A stretch of DNA of 64,000 bases from Candidatus Electrothrix scaldis. GTDB lineage: Bacteria; Desulfobacterota; Desulfobulbia; Desulfobulbales; Desulfobulbaceae. Positions 18,452 through 27,876 of the stretch are shown here, piece after piece (position 1 is the first letter of the stretch; each line of letters begins with the position of its first letter). Position numbers and translations under genes: made by a program. The notes under the pieces were generated by a model, which saw only the letters and a list, made by a program, of their open reading frames with translations, was not told where the DNA came from and searched no databases. The DNA lies in the NCBI GenBank assembly GCA_033584155.1, contig CP138355.1, forward strand, positions 3,543,826 to 3,607,825, given 5' to 3'.

Positions 18452-21400
18452 TTATACCAATGGCGTAATACTGACCGCACAGGCCTTATACTCAGGGGTC
18501 AGGGCGATTTCATCCAGGCCCGGACTGGTGAGTAGGTTGGTCAGTGGCTCCTCATGATGAAAGGCCATGAAGACCGAGCCGGGACGACAGCGCTCGGTCA
18601 CACAGGCTGTTATCTCCAGCTCGCCGCGTCGTGAGCACACCCGCACCTGCTGCCCATCACTGATGCCCAGATTGACCGCATCATCCGGGTGAATATCCAG
18701 GAGCTCCTCAGGCACCAGCGCAAGCAGACCAGTACAACGACGGGTCATGGTCCCATTATTATAATGCTCGCGCCGCCGCCCAGTGACCAGAATAAGGGGA
18801 TAGTCAGCATCGGGCCGCTCCAGGGTCTCAACATTACCCAGGACCGAGAACCAGCCCTTGCCACGGGTAAAGCTCTCCTGATGGAGAATAGGGGTACCGG
18901 GATGTTCGCTGCTCGGGCAGGGCCAAACCAGCCCCTCCCCTTCCAGTCGCTCATAGCTGACCCCTGCCATATTGGGGGTGCAGGCTGCAATCTCATCCAT
19001 GACTGCGGCTGCATCAGGATAGGTCATGCCCTGTCCTGTATCATGATCCTGTTGCCCAGCCTGTTTCATGGCCTGGGCCAGATCACAGACGATCTGCCAG
19101 TCAGGCCGGGCCTCACCGGGCGGGTCAACCGCTTTGCGGATGCGCCGAATACGCCGCTCTGCATTGGTGAAGGTGCCGTCCTTCTCGTAGAAGCAGGCTG
19201 CTGGCAGGACAACATGGGCCATGTCACAGGTCTTGGTCAGGAAGATATCCTGCACTACCACCATGTCCATCTGAGCAAAGGCGGCCCGGACATTGTTCAC
19301 GTCGCCTTGAGTATGCAGCGGATCATAGCCGATGCAGTACATGCCTTTGAAGGTGCCGTTGCGGGCAGCTTCGTACATCTCCGGCTCGGTCATGCCTGCT
19401 GCCTCAGGGAGCTCCATGCCCCAATTTCCGCTCATCCGCTTTCGGGCCGATTCATCTGCCACGTCCTGATACCCGGAATACACATACGGCAGAGCGCCCA
19501 TGTCGCAGGAACCCTGGACATTATTCTGGCCCCGGAGCGGACAGATACCTGCGTTGCGGCGGCCCACATTGCCGGAAACCAAGGCGATGTTGGCCAAACC
19601 CATGACACCTTGGGTGCCGTTGCGGTGCTCGGTCATGCCCAAGCCGTAGAGAATCATACCCTTCTTGGTTGAGCAGTAGAGGCGTGCTGCCTTGCGCACC
19701 AGCTCCGCAGGCACTCCGGTCTGCTCGACCATGACTTCCGGTGCGTAGGCGGCGACGTGCTCGCGCACCTTGTCCAAGTTCTCGGTCCGGGCGGCAATGA
19801 AGTCCTTGTCCTCCAAACCCTCGTCCAGAATAGCGTGGAGCAGGGAGTTGATCAGCAGCACATTGGTACCGGGAATGAGCTGGAGGTGAATGTCAGCCAG
19901 CTTGGCCATCTCGGTTTGACGCGGATCAATGACGATCAGCTTGCCGCCCTTACGCAAGGCCCGGCGTACCTTCATACCGACCACGGGATGTGCCTCAGTC
20001 GGATTGGAGCCGCTGATCAGCAGGACTTCCGTGCCTTCAATGTCCTCCAGGGCATTGGTAGCCGCGCCGCTGCCCAAAGCGATACGCAGGCCGCTGACCG
20101 AGGGCGCATGGCAGACGCGGGCGCAATTGTCCACCGAGTTGCTGCGAAATACTGCCCGGCAAAACTTCTGGGCCAGGTAATTCACCTCGTTCTCGCAACG
20201 GGATGAAGAGAGCACGCCCAGAGCCTGGGTGCCCTGCTCCTGCTGGATGCGCAGGAAGCCTTGGGCGGCAAAGGCCAGAGCCTCCTGCCAACTCACCTCC
20301 CGGAAGGGCTGGTCCAGCCGCTCCCGAATCAGGGGTTTAGTTAGGCGCTCCGGGTGGCGATAAAAATCATAGCCGAAGCGACCTTTAATGCAGAGATCAC
20401 CGTTGTTAGGCGGCGCGTCAGAGAGGGCCTTGATCTCAACGATAGTTCCGTTTTTCACTGCAATATCCACGCTACAGCCCGTACCGCAGTAGGTGCAGAC
20501 GCTGCGCACCAGTTTTGCTTCACCGGGCAGCAGGGGGAAAGCAAGCTGCTTCTTGGTCAAAGCACCGGTGGGGCAGGCGTCGACACAGGCCCCGCAGGAA
20601 ACGCAGTTCTCCTTGATGGTCAGGGTCGGCACTGGCTCGCCCTTTGTAAAAACAAAGGCATCGAACTCGCAGGATCGTTCGCAGCGTTGACAGTCGATAC
20701 AGCGATCTGCATCCACGTTGATAAAAAAATGCGAATCATCAACTGCGCTCCGTCGTTGAACCGGGGCCGATGTGACTGAGACCTTATGATCCCGACAAAG
20801 CGGACGTAGCTCACATTTACTCAGACCGGTGCAGCCACATTCCAGGCACCGCTGGGCCTCGCGCACCGCCACCTCCTCGCTGTAGCCCAGCTCGGTCTGA
20901 CTGAAATCACAAGCCCCCTGCTCAGCTAAGCGCTGCGGCATAATGGTCCTAGCCTCCACCGACATGCCTTGATAATTGCTCATGTCGATGCTATCTAATT
21001 TGCGCCCCTTGCTAAAATTGCAATTACCGTCCGCCAAGGCAAGCTCTGTCTCGCCGAACTGCCGGTGCATGGCCTCGGCAGCCTTGCGGCCCGCATTGAC
21101 CGCCTGAATCACCGAGCGCGGCCCGCTGGCCACCTCGCCACCCGCATAGATATCAGGTAGGTTTGTCTGCATGGTGGACGGGCTCACCTTAATGGTTTTA
21201 TTGGCCGTGACAGTCAATTCTCTTTCCAGCGCACCAAAGCTGAGGAATCCATCATCACCCTCCTGGCCAAGGCCATTCAGGACGAAATCACCCTGCCAAA
21301 GCAGAGTCGCTCCCTCAACGAGCTGCACCTGACTCGCTTTGCCCCCTGTCTCGACCGCCGTATTTTTACCCAGTTCGACAGAAAGCATTCCCTTTTCTTT

Positions 21401-22570
21401 CTGAATCGATAAGGGGACGGTCAGAGTCAAGAAACGCACCTGTTCCTGCTTTGCCGCTCCAATATCTTTTTCGTATGCCGTCATCTCAGCCAAAGGGCGA
21501 TCAAAGACGACTGTTACCTCTTCAGCTCCACAGCGGACAGCGCAACGAGCCGCCTCAATTGCCACCTTGCTGCCACCTACCACCAAGACCTTACCGGTGA
21601 GTAGGGGCAATTCATGAATTGCCCCTACATGGCCTGACCCTGCCTGAGCAAGAAAATCCAAACCATCCTGAGCCAGCTCGCTTCCTGGTAGAGTCAGCTT
21701 TTTCCTCCCGGCAAGACCGGTGGCAATAAAAATTCCCTCAAAGCCCTGCTGCTGGAGATCGGCAAGGGAGAAGTCCCTGCCCCAGGCCTGTCCGGTTTTT
21801 ACCTCAATGCCAAGCGAGAGGATGGTTTCTATCTCCCGGGCCAAATTCTCCTTGGGCAACTTAAAGACAGGGATAGCGGTGCGGGTCGCTCCACCTAAAG
21901 CCGGGCCTGCTTCAAAGATGGTGACATTATGCCCCTGCTTGCGCAGAAACCAAGCAGCGCTCAAGCCAGCCGGGCCACCGCCGATGATTGCCGCCTTATG
22001 CCCCGTGGCCGGAGCAGTTATTTCAGTAGGGAGGGGATGCTGGGCCGCAAAGTCAAAGGCAAAACGTTTCAGGTTATTAATGGCAATAGGTTCATCCAAC
22101 AGAGCACGACGGCAGGGATGCTCGCAAAAGGCCGGACAGACCCTACAGACGATGCCGGGCAGAGGATTTTTCTCCCGGATCAGCCGGAGAGCTGCGCCGA
22201 ACTTTCGCTGGGCGATCAGGCCGATATAACCCTGGACGTTGATTGAGCCGGGACAGGTGATACTGCAAGGAGCCTTGCAATCACCGTAATGATTGGCCGC
22301 AAGGTGGGCCAGCCGTTCCTTGCGGTGTTCGACCAAAGCCGGAGTTTCCGTTTCAATCACCATGCCCTCAGTAACCTGGGTTGCGCAGGCCCGTTTCCGT
22401 TTACCGTTCACCTCCACAAGACAAAGCAGGCAGGGCTGGTCGGCATCACGCTTTCCCGGCAGATGGCAGAGATGGGGAATATCCACCCCAACCTCTTTGG
22501 CCGCAGCCAGGATAGTCTGCCCAGCAGTAACCGTGCATTGACGATCATTTATGATCAAAGGTATACTCAT
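18452..22570 (-). CDS. fdhA: molybdopterin formate dehydrogenase fused to a GltD-like flavoprotein
   Basis: This 1372-residue protein contains, in order: a 2Fe-2S ferredoxin-like domain (1-80, with C-L-C-L-V after HLCHLPGKRDADQPC); a GltD-type Fe-S segment (CKAPCSITCPG ... CRVCPAFCEHPCRRAL); an FAD/NAD Rossmann unit (IIGGGPAGLSAAWFL, VLVVGGSKVAIEAA); two 4Fe-4S motifs (CIDCQRCERSC, CVSCGACVDACPTGAL); then the FdhA catalytic part with CTYCGTGCSVD. The active-site segment is NCARVCHAPSV, so Cys replaces selenocysteine. A C-terminal cofactor-binding domain has GRRREHYNNGTMTRR. It oxidises formate or reduces CO2 and probably exchanges electrons with NAD(P)H and the MvhD/HdrA proteins. It overlaps mvhD by 4 bases. 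A 28-bp palindrome at 21601-21628 is inserted in frame. Confidence 0.88.
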   Translation of the reverse strand: MSIPLIINDRQCTVTAGQTILAAAKEVGVDIPHLCHLPGKRDADQPCLLCLVEVNGKRKRACATQVTEGMVIETETPALVEHRKERLAHLAANHYGDCKAPCSITCPGSINVQGYIGLIAQRKFGAALRLIREKNPLPGIVCRVCPAFCEHPCRRALLDEPIAINNLKRFAFDFAAQHPLPTEITAPATGHKAAIIGGGPAGLSAAWFLRKQGHNVTIFEAGPALGGATRTAIPVFKLPKENLAREIETILSLGIEVKTGQAWGRDFSLADLQQQGFEGIFIATGLAGRKKLTLPGSELAQDGLDFLAQAGSGHVGAIHELPLLTGKVLVVGGSKVAIEAARCAVRCGAEEVTVVFDRPLAEMTAYEKDIGAAKQEQVRFLTLTVPLSIQKEKGMLSVELGKNTAVETGGKASQVQLVEGATLLWQGDFVLNGLGQEGDDGFLSFGALERELTVTANKTIKVSPSTMQTNLPDIYAGGEVASGPRSVIQAVNAGRKAAEAMHRQFGETELALADGNCNFSKGRKLDSIDMSNYQGMSVEARTIMPQRLAEQGACDFSQTELGYSEEVAVREAQRCLECGCTGLSKCELRPLCRDHKVSVTSAPVQRRSAVDDSHFFINVDADRCIDCQRCERSCEFDAFVFTKGEPVPTLTIKENCVSCGACVDACPTGALTKKQLAFPLLPGEAKLVRSVCTYCGTGCSVDIAVKNGTIVEIKALSDAPPNNGDLCIKGRFGYDFYRHPERLTKPLIRERLDQPFREVSWQEALAFAAQGFLRIQQEQGTQALGVLSSSRCENEVNYLAQKFCRAVFRSNSVDNCARVCHAPSVSGLRIALGSGAATNALEDIEGTEVLLISGSNPTEAHPVVGMKVRRALRKGGKLIVIDPRQTEMAKLADIHLQLIPGTNVLLINSLLHAILDEGLEDKDFIAARTENLDKVREHVAAYAPEVMVEQTGVPAELVRKAARLYCSTKKGMILYGLGMTEHRNGTQGVMGLANIALVSGNVGRRNAGICPLRGQNNVQGSCDMGALPYVYSGYQDVADESARKRMSGNWGMELPEAAGMTEPEMYEAARNGTFKGMYCIGYDPLHTQGDVNNVRAAFAQMDMVVVQDIFLTKTCDMAHVVLPAACFYEKDGTFTNAERRIRRIRKAVDPPGEARPDWQIVCDLAQAMKQAGQQDHDTGQGMTYPDAAAVMDEIAACTPNMAGVSYERLEGEGLVWPCPSSEHPGTPILHQESFTRGKGWFSVLGNVETLERPDADYPLILVTGRRREHYNNGTMTRRCTGLLALVPEELLDIHPDDAVNLGISDGQQVRVCSRRGELEITACVTERCRPGSVFMAFHHEEPLTNLLTSPGLDEIALTPEYKACAVSITPLV
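21601..21628. repeat. perfect 28-bp palindrome inserted in frame in fdhA
   Basis: GTAGGGGCAATTCATG continues with its mirror half to form a perfect palindrome. Inside fdhA it encodes VGAIHELPL, a low-conservation insertion just before the GKVLVVGG Rossmann strand. Its GTAGGGGCA arms resemble the CCCTACAA ends of the intergenic palindromes at 10565 and 18258. Confidence 0.75.
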
Positions 22571-23175
22571 GCAGCTCTCCCTCCAATCAACGCAGTCAAG
22601 TTCTTATCGCACTTGGCTGCCACCAAGTCAGCAATGGCGGCGCGGGAGAAATCACCACTCTTCATCATAGCCCTACTTGCACTAATTAAATTAGTGCGGA
22701 TTTTTTTATTCCGGGCCACCTCAGCAGCCAAGAGCAGTTTCTCGCGTAGCTCCCCCTTATCCAGATCTTCTGCCTGGCCCAGCGGCCCCAACTCAGCTGC
22801 CCGCTGGGTAAAGCGAGTGATGATTTTGACAAAATTTGGGCCTTCCGCAGCCGAAGCCCAATCGATAAGAAAACGCTCTCTATCAATACCAAGCCGTGCT
22901 AGGGCTTCATGAACTAGGGCGGCAGAGACCAGGGCATGATAATTACCATCTATATAATGGCACTCACCGGGATGACAGCCGCCAACAAAAACAGCATCAG
23001 CGCCATTAGCTAAGCCTTCCAAAGGGAAAGAGGGATCAAGCCTGCCGGTACACATCATCCGGACGACCCGCAAGCTGGGGGGATACTGGTAGCGCCCTAC
23101 CCCAGCTGAGTCAGCAGCCGTGTAGCAGCACCAATTGCAAAGGAAACCTAATATTTTTGGTTGATAATCAGACAT
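22567..23175 (-). CDS. mvhD: MvhD/FlpD-like hydrogenase iron-sulfur subunit
   Basis: This 202-residue protein has the MvhD core: ILGFLCNWCCYTAADSAG, VRMMCTGRLDP and VGGCHPGECHY. The cysteine positions are those expected for its 2Fe-2S cluster. MvhD/FlpD passes electrons from hydrogenase or formate dehydrogenase to HdrA. The ATG at 23175 (MSDYQPK) is preceded by a GAGAGA purine tract; an in-frame start at 23220 adds residues not typical of the family. It overlaps fdhA by 4 bases and has a long 5' leader. Confidence 0.88.
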   Translation of the reverse strand: MSDYQPKILGFLCNWCCYTAADSAGVGRYQYPPSLRVVRMMCTGRLDPSFPLEGLANGADAVFVGGCHPGECHYIDGNYHALVSAALVHEALARLGIDRERFLIDWASAAEGPNFVKIITRFTQRAAELGPLGQAEDLDKGELREKLLLAAEVARNKKIRTNLISASRAMMKSGDFSRAAIADLVAAKCDKNLTALIGGRAA

Positions 23176-23253
23176 AATCTCTCTCCGTGAGGGTAAAAAG
23201 AAAACACTGCCCACAGCCATATAGGGAGCAATGTATGAAACACGGTAATGCGT

Positions 23254-23378
23254 CAGACGGCCTTAAGTCCGTCTGTACTATCAGAGAGATGCGGGGATCT
23301 ACAGGGAGAGCGTCAGGGGAGGACCGAGGCCGATGACAGTTTTCCCGAACCCAGACCGGGTCGGTACCAGCAGCTTCA
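23254..23378 (-). ncRNA. candidate structured leader upstream of mvhD-fdhA
   Basis: On the minus strand the region opens with TGAAGCTG, then a hairpin at 23345-23364 (CCGACCCGGTCTGGGTTCGG). A pyrimidine-rich spacer follows, then a second hairpin at 23254-23275 (CAGACGG loop CCGTCTG). It ends 79 bases before the mvhD start. The same order of elements occurs before hdrA at 27613-27748. This could be a cis-regulatory RNA; no known riboswitch class was identified with confidence. Confidence 0.4.
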
Positions 23379-23802
23379 GCTAGAAAAACAGATAATCAGC
23401 ATAAAATGGTCCTGAATGAATTGATGAAAATATTCATTACAAAAATGACATATTTTGATCAGAATTGCAAGAGAAGAATAGAGAAACAATGAATAGACTG
23501 TATCAAGCAAGCCTCTCTTGCGAGAGCCTAACAGCTATGAGTTCGCCATATATCTTCCTTGTTATACAATATATTTTATGATACATTAAAATGTACAGTC
23601 CTCATTAAGAAGGAATAATGGAGATGATTATCTCCACTTGTTGCCTAGGATAGATCAGCTCATTCACCCGAACAAGAGAATCCATTTTTTGAGGTTCACT
23701 CCAGCTATCCCATAACACAGAAATCACAAGAACATTGTCAGGTATTAAGGCACCAGATACCTCACGATGTAACATTTATTAGGTGCCAAGAGAGGATGTA
23801 AC
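23379..23802. other. intergenic region, AT-rich
   Basis: No gene is visible. The divergent promoters for the mvhD leader (minus) and the secreted protein at 23803 (plus) should lie here. Apart from the AT-rich stretches around 23430-23600 I see no clear motif. Confidence 0.4.
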
Positions 23803-24351
23803 ATGAAAAGAATCCCTTTATTGCTGTTTGCCTTATTTGCATTTGCATTGGCAAGTTACGTCGATGTTGCTTCGGCCCAGCCTTCCTACTTCACCCCGCA
23901 ACCTCGAAATAATTACGGGTACACCCCATCAATACCGGGGAATAATTATCCCTATGTAGAACCTCAAAGAAATGAATGGGTAGCTTGTGTCTATAATCAA
24001 GCTGATCGTCCTCGACCGGTTCAAGTTTTGTGGTACGGTCAGCGTGGTGTAAAGGAGAGATGCACACAAACAATAACTATTCAGCCTGGGAGTTCCGCTG
24101 TTTTTCGCTGTCAATTCAGGAGATCCCCTCCAAGGACACAGCTTGTTGCCTACGGACTTCGCTCCGGGAATGTCTTAATAAACACCTGGATTAATTCAAA
24201 GGTCAACAACGGTCGCAGGGAATGCGGAAGACGCAATTCATCAACCATCGTTGGTCAGGGCAGGAATTTACAGGTTGTCAGCGGAAAACCTCAGTACCGG
24301 CCAAATTACCAGCCCAACTACCGGGGATACCCCGGATATCGTGGACGGTAA
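23803..24351 (+). CDS. secreted hypothetical protein, Tyr/Pro/Asn-rich
   Basis: This 182-residue product has a clear signal peptide (1-26, KRIPLLLFALFAFALAS, cleavage after VASA). The mature protein has a beta-type core (WVACVYNQADRPRPVQVLW, AVFRCQFRRSP, TQLVAYGLRSGNVLINTW) with four cysteines that could form disulfides. The ends are low-complexity and rich in Pro, Tyr, Asn and Gly. GAGAGGATGT just upstream of the ATG may serve as ribosome site. The family is not recognised. It sits alone between the minus-strand mvhD leader and hdrA. Confidence 0.65.
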   Translation: MKRIPLLLFALFAFALASYVDVASAQPSYFTPQPRNNYGYTPSIPGNNYPYVEPQRNEWVACVYNQADRPRPVQVLWYGQRGVKERCTQTITIQPGSSAVFRCQFRRSPPRTQLVAYGLRSGNVLINTWINSKVNNGRRECGRRNSSTIVGQGRNLQVVSGKPQYRPNYQPNYRGYPGYRGR

Positions 24352-24430
24352 GCGCCGCTAAAGCTGCCACCTGGAGATACTCAAGCAATATAGCAACCTG
24401 TATTACTTGAGTATCTGCACATCCCTTCTC

Positions 24431-27400
24431 TCAGGCCTCCACAGCCTCCCTCCCTTCCTGAACTTCTTCACCAAAGGCATGAATCTGAGCCATGATACCG
24501 TTCATGGTAAAGCGTCCCATATCAATCGCCATAGTCGGACAGCGAGCAGCACAGACGCCGCAACCCTTACAGGAAGCCGTGATGGTGCGTGCTTTGCGCT
24601 TTTTACCCTCCTTGTACATCTCAATGGCCTTGTAGGGACAGAAGGATTCGCAGGCCCCACAACCAATGCACTGCTCTGCATCAATCTGAGAGACAATAGG
24701 CGCCGGAGTTACCGAACCCTTAGCCAGGGGATGACAGGCCCGCCCTGCCGCTGCCTGGGCCTGGGCTACGGTCTCGTCCATAGAACGCGGAGAATGGGCC
24801 AGTCCACAGACATAGGTACCGTCAACCGGCAGATCCACTGGCTGAAGCTTGACATGGGCCTCCAGAAAAAACTTCTCGGCTGTGACCGGCACCTTGAGCA
24901 TCTTGGCCAGCGCGGTCGGGTCTTCCGGCACAATGCCGGTTGACAGGGCGAGCAAGTCGGCATCGGCCTCCAGCTCCTCGCCGAGCAGCGGATCAAAATA
25001 GCGGACCGTGACGGCCTCGCCATCCACAGCAACCTCGGGTTTACGCTCTAAGCTGAAGCGAGTGAAAATCACGCCGAGCTGGCGTGCCTTGCGATAATCA
25101 TCCTCCATAAAGCCATAGGCACGCATGTCACGGTAGAGGACAATGATCTGCAACTCCGGCTGCAAGACCTTGAGGCGCAGAGCGTTCTTCAGGGCCTGAC
25201 CGCAGCAGACCCGGCTGCAATAGGTCAAATCCTCATCCCGCGAACCGACGCATTGAATCATCACCGCCCGCCTGGCCGCTTTCAAATCGTCCTGATCCTC
25301 AACCAAGCGCTGTTCCAGCTCAAGCTGCGTAACGATCCTGGATGACTGACCGTAGCAATATTGGCTCGGCTGATAGGGATTGCCACCCGTAGCCAGAACC
25401 GTCACGCCGTGATGCACCAGCTCGCTTGCCCCTTTGCCCTCCACCGTGGTGGTGAAATTACCCACATAGCCGGAACATGCTGTTACCTGGGCCTCAGTAT
25501 GGATGGTGATTTTCGGATGAGAGCTCACCCGCTCAATCACTGCCTGCACGGCCTGCCGAGGATCATTGCCACGCCGGTCTGCCGTGAGCAACAGGGCCTT
25601 GCCGCCCAGATCCTGCCCCCGCTCAACCAAATCCACAGCAAAACCCTGATCAGCAATGGTCAAAGCTGCGGTCATACCTGCGAGACCACCACCGACCACC
25701 AAGGCTGCCGGGGTGACCGGCAATTGCACCTCCTGCAACGCGGTCAGGTGACAAGCCTTGGCAACCGCCATTCGCACTGCATCCTTGGCTTTTTCCGTGG
25801 CCCGTTCCGGCTCACGCATATGGACCCAGGAGCATTGGTCACGGATATTGGCCATTTCAAAAAGCGAACGATTCAGCCCAGCCTCGCGCAGAGTGGCCTG
25901 AAAAAGCGGCTCATGGGTACGCGGGGTGCAGGCCGCCACCACCAAGCGATTGAGCTTATGCTCCTGAATGGTCTCGGTAAGCACCCGTTGCGCATCCTGG
26001 GAACAGGAATACATGTTGGCCGAGGCATAGGCCACATTGGGCAGGGTCTTGGCATATTCAGCCACTGCCGGAACATTGACCACGCCACCGATATTAATAC
26101 CGCAATGACAGACAAACACACCGACCCGTGGCTCTTCCTGACTGATATCCCGTTCCTCCGGGAAGGTAGCCTTAACCGTCTCGCTGTTCCTGGCCGGGGC
26201 AAGCTGGCCTGCGCAGAGAGCTGCCGCTCCGCCGCCCTGGGTAACGGAATCAGGAATATCCTTGGGTCCCTGGAAGGCACCAATCACGTAAACACCCGGC
26301 CTACTGGTTTCCAGCGGGGTGTAGGTATTCGTCTCAGCAAAAAGGTACTCGTTCAAGCCTATCCCTGCTGCCTTGGCTAACTTATCCGCCTCTTCCGGCG
26401 CCTCAAGCCCCTGAGAGAGAACCACCATATCGAATTTTTCATAATGATGCTTGCCGTCTTCTGTGGCCCAGGTCAAGAGCAGACCGCCACCAAAGACATC
26501 CTCCACCCGAGGCGGACGGGCATAGATGACCCGGAAATTCCCTTCCTCAACCGCCCGCTGACGGGCCGCATCAAAGCCCTTACCGTGGGTGCGCACATCC
26601 ATATAAAAGAGGGTGATCTCACAGTCTGGATCATGCTCACGGGCCAAGGTGGCCTGCTTGATAGCGTACATGCAGCAGACCGAGGAACAGTAATTATTGC
26701 CGCAGGTCTCGTCGCGGGAGCCGATGCATTGCAAAAAGGCGATCTTCTTGGGATGCTTGCGGTCGGAAATGCGCAGGATTTCACCGCCGGTGGGGCCGGA
26801 GGCGCACATCAGCCGCTCATGCTCAAAGGCCGTGACCACGTCCTGGAATTTTCCCAGACCGTACTTAGCCATGACCTCGTCACTCACCCGGCCAAAACCC
26901 GGAGCCAGGATCACGGCACCGACCGGTATTTCCAGGGTCTTCTCAGTATCGTCAAAACGGATCGCCCCGGCCTGACAGGCCACAGCACAGAGGCCGCAGG
27001 AATCATGGTTCAGCTTTAGGCAGGCCTTGGCATCAATATAATAGGAAGTCGGCACGGCCTGGGAATAATCAATATGGGCCGCATGGTTGACCTCCATGTT
27101 TTCGTTGAAATCGTTACCGATCTGCTTGAGACAGTAGAGGGTACACTGACCGCAGCCGGTGCAAACCTCTTCATCAATATAGCGGGGCTGCTTTTTGATG
27201 GTGGCCGTGAAGTTGCCCGGCTCACCTTGCAGATCAACCAGCTCGGCCAGGGTGAGGATTTCGATATTCGGATCGCGGCCCGCTTCAACCAGCTTGGGCG
27301 CAAGGATACAGAGAGAACAGTCGTTGGTGGGAAAGGTCTTGTCCAGGCGGGCCATGACCCCACCAATGGCCCCGGACTTTTCCACCAGATATACCTTATA

Positions 27401-27505
27401 GCCAAGTTCAGTCAGGTCAAGGGCGGTCTGGACACCGGCCACGCCACCGCCGATAACCATGACGGCTCCGCTGATTTTGGCGGCTGTTTTTGCAATTACG
27501 GTCAT
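24431..27505 (-). CDS. hdrA: HdrA-like heterodisulfide reductase flavoprotein, double-length
   Basis: This 1024-residue protein has a first FAD-binding unit (VIGGGVAGVQTALDLTELG, then GAIGGVMARLDKTFPTNDCS) and ferredoxin motif CTGCGQCTLYC. HdrA insertion motifs follow (QCIGSRDETCGNNYCSSVCC). A second flavin unit (AALVVGGGLAGMTAALTIA) has its own QCVGSRDEDLTYCSRVCC motif. The C-terminus has two 4Fe-4S clusters (CIGCGACESFCPYKAIEM, CKGCGVCAARCPTMAIDM). HdrA carries the bifurcating FAD in MvhADG-Hdr and related complexes. With mvhD and fdhA nearby it is likely the core of a formate-linked Hdr complex. HdrB and HdrC are not in the window. The start at 27505 (MTVIAKTAA) follows GGAGCTC. Confidence 0.88.
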   Translation of the reverse strand: MTVIAKTAAKISGAVMVIGGGVAGVQTALDLTELGYKVYLVEKSGAIGGVMARLDKTFPTNDCSLCILAPKLVEAGRDPNIEILTLAELVDLQGEPGNFTATIKKQPRYIDEEVCTGCGQCTLYCLKQIGNDFNENMEVNHAAHIDYSQAVPTSYYIDAKACLKLNHDSCGLCAVACQAGAIRFDDTEKTLEIPVGAVILAPGFGRVSDEVMAKYGLGKFQDVVTAFEHERLMCASGPTGGEILRISDRKHPKKIAFLQCIGSRDETCGNNYCSSVCCMYAIKQATLAREHDPDCEITLFYMDVRTHGKGFDAARQRAVEEGNFRVIYARPPRVEDVFGGGLLLTWATEDGKHHYEKFDMVVLSQGLEAPEEADKLAKAAGIGLNEYLFAETNTYTPLETSRPGVYVIGAFQGPKDIPDSVTQGGGAAALCAGQLAPARNSETVKATFPEERDISQEEPRVGVFVCHCGINIGGVVNVPAVAEYAKTLPNVAYASANMYSCSQDAQRVLTETIQEHKLNRLVVAACTPRTHEPLFQATLREAGLNRSLFEMANIRDQCSWVHMREPERATEKAKDAVRMAVAKACHLTALQEVQLPVTPAALVVGGGLAGMTAALTIADQGFAVDLVERGQDLGGKALLLTADRRGNDPRQAVQAVIERVSSHPKITIHTEAQVTACSGYVGNFTTTVEGKGASELVHHGVTVLATGGNPYQPSQYCYGQSSRIVTQLELEQRLVEDQDDLKAARRAVMIQCVGSRDEDLTYCSRVCCGQALKNALRLKVLQPELQIIVLYRDMRAYGFMEDDYRKARQLGVIFTRFSLERKPEVAVDGEAVTVRYFDPLLGEELEADADLLALSTGIVPEDPTALAKMLKVPVTAEKFFLEAHVKLQPVDLPVDGTYVCGLAHSPRSMDETVAQAQAAAGRACHPLAKGSVTPAPIVSQIDAEQCIGCGACESFCPYKAIEMYKEGKKRKARTITASCKGCGVCAARCPTMAIDMGRFTMNGIMAQIHAFGEEVQEGREAVEA

Positions 27506-27612
27506 GAAGAGCTCCTTCGTACGTATCGGCACGGCTGCATGCCCAGGTCATACGTATACGGAGACACGTAAGGCATGGGGATACCGTTTGCCGAAGAAAT
27601 GAATCAATGGTT

Positions 27613-27748
27613 CAGACGGCCCTTGTCCGTCTGATCTATCGTAGAAGGATACGTCGACCGAAGAGGTCGAAAGAAATCAGAAGAGGAGGCAAGCCGCTGA
27701 GCTTACTTGTCGACCCAGACCGGGTCGGGTGCCGTTACGGCAGCTTCA
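27613..27748 (-). ncRNA. candidate structured leader upstream of hdrA
   Basis: On the minus strand: TGAAGCTGCCG, hairpin CGACCCGGTCTGGGTCG at 27711-27727, a spacer, then hairpin CAGACGG loop CCGTCTG at 27613-27633, 108 bases before the hdrA start. The same two hairpins in the same order precede mvhD, while the spacer between them differs. The rest of the gap (27506-27612 and 27749-27876) shows no gene. Confidence 0.4.
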
Positions 27749-27876
27749 TGTATAGCGATGGGGTGTTTGCATGGAATATTTCTGTTGTGTAATAATTTCA
27801 ATTCAACACAACAATAATGTAACGCAGAGGAAATTGCAAGGGGGAAAGGGAGGCCTGTTATTGATGGCTATTATAT

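Noticed and set aside
27611-27635. Similarity to the Neisseria DNA uptake sequence (GCCGTCTGAA)
   Set aside because: The match is short, occurs within a hairpin shared with another leader, and the gene content is not neisserial.
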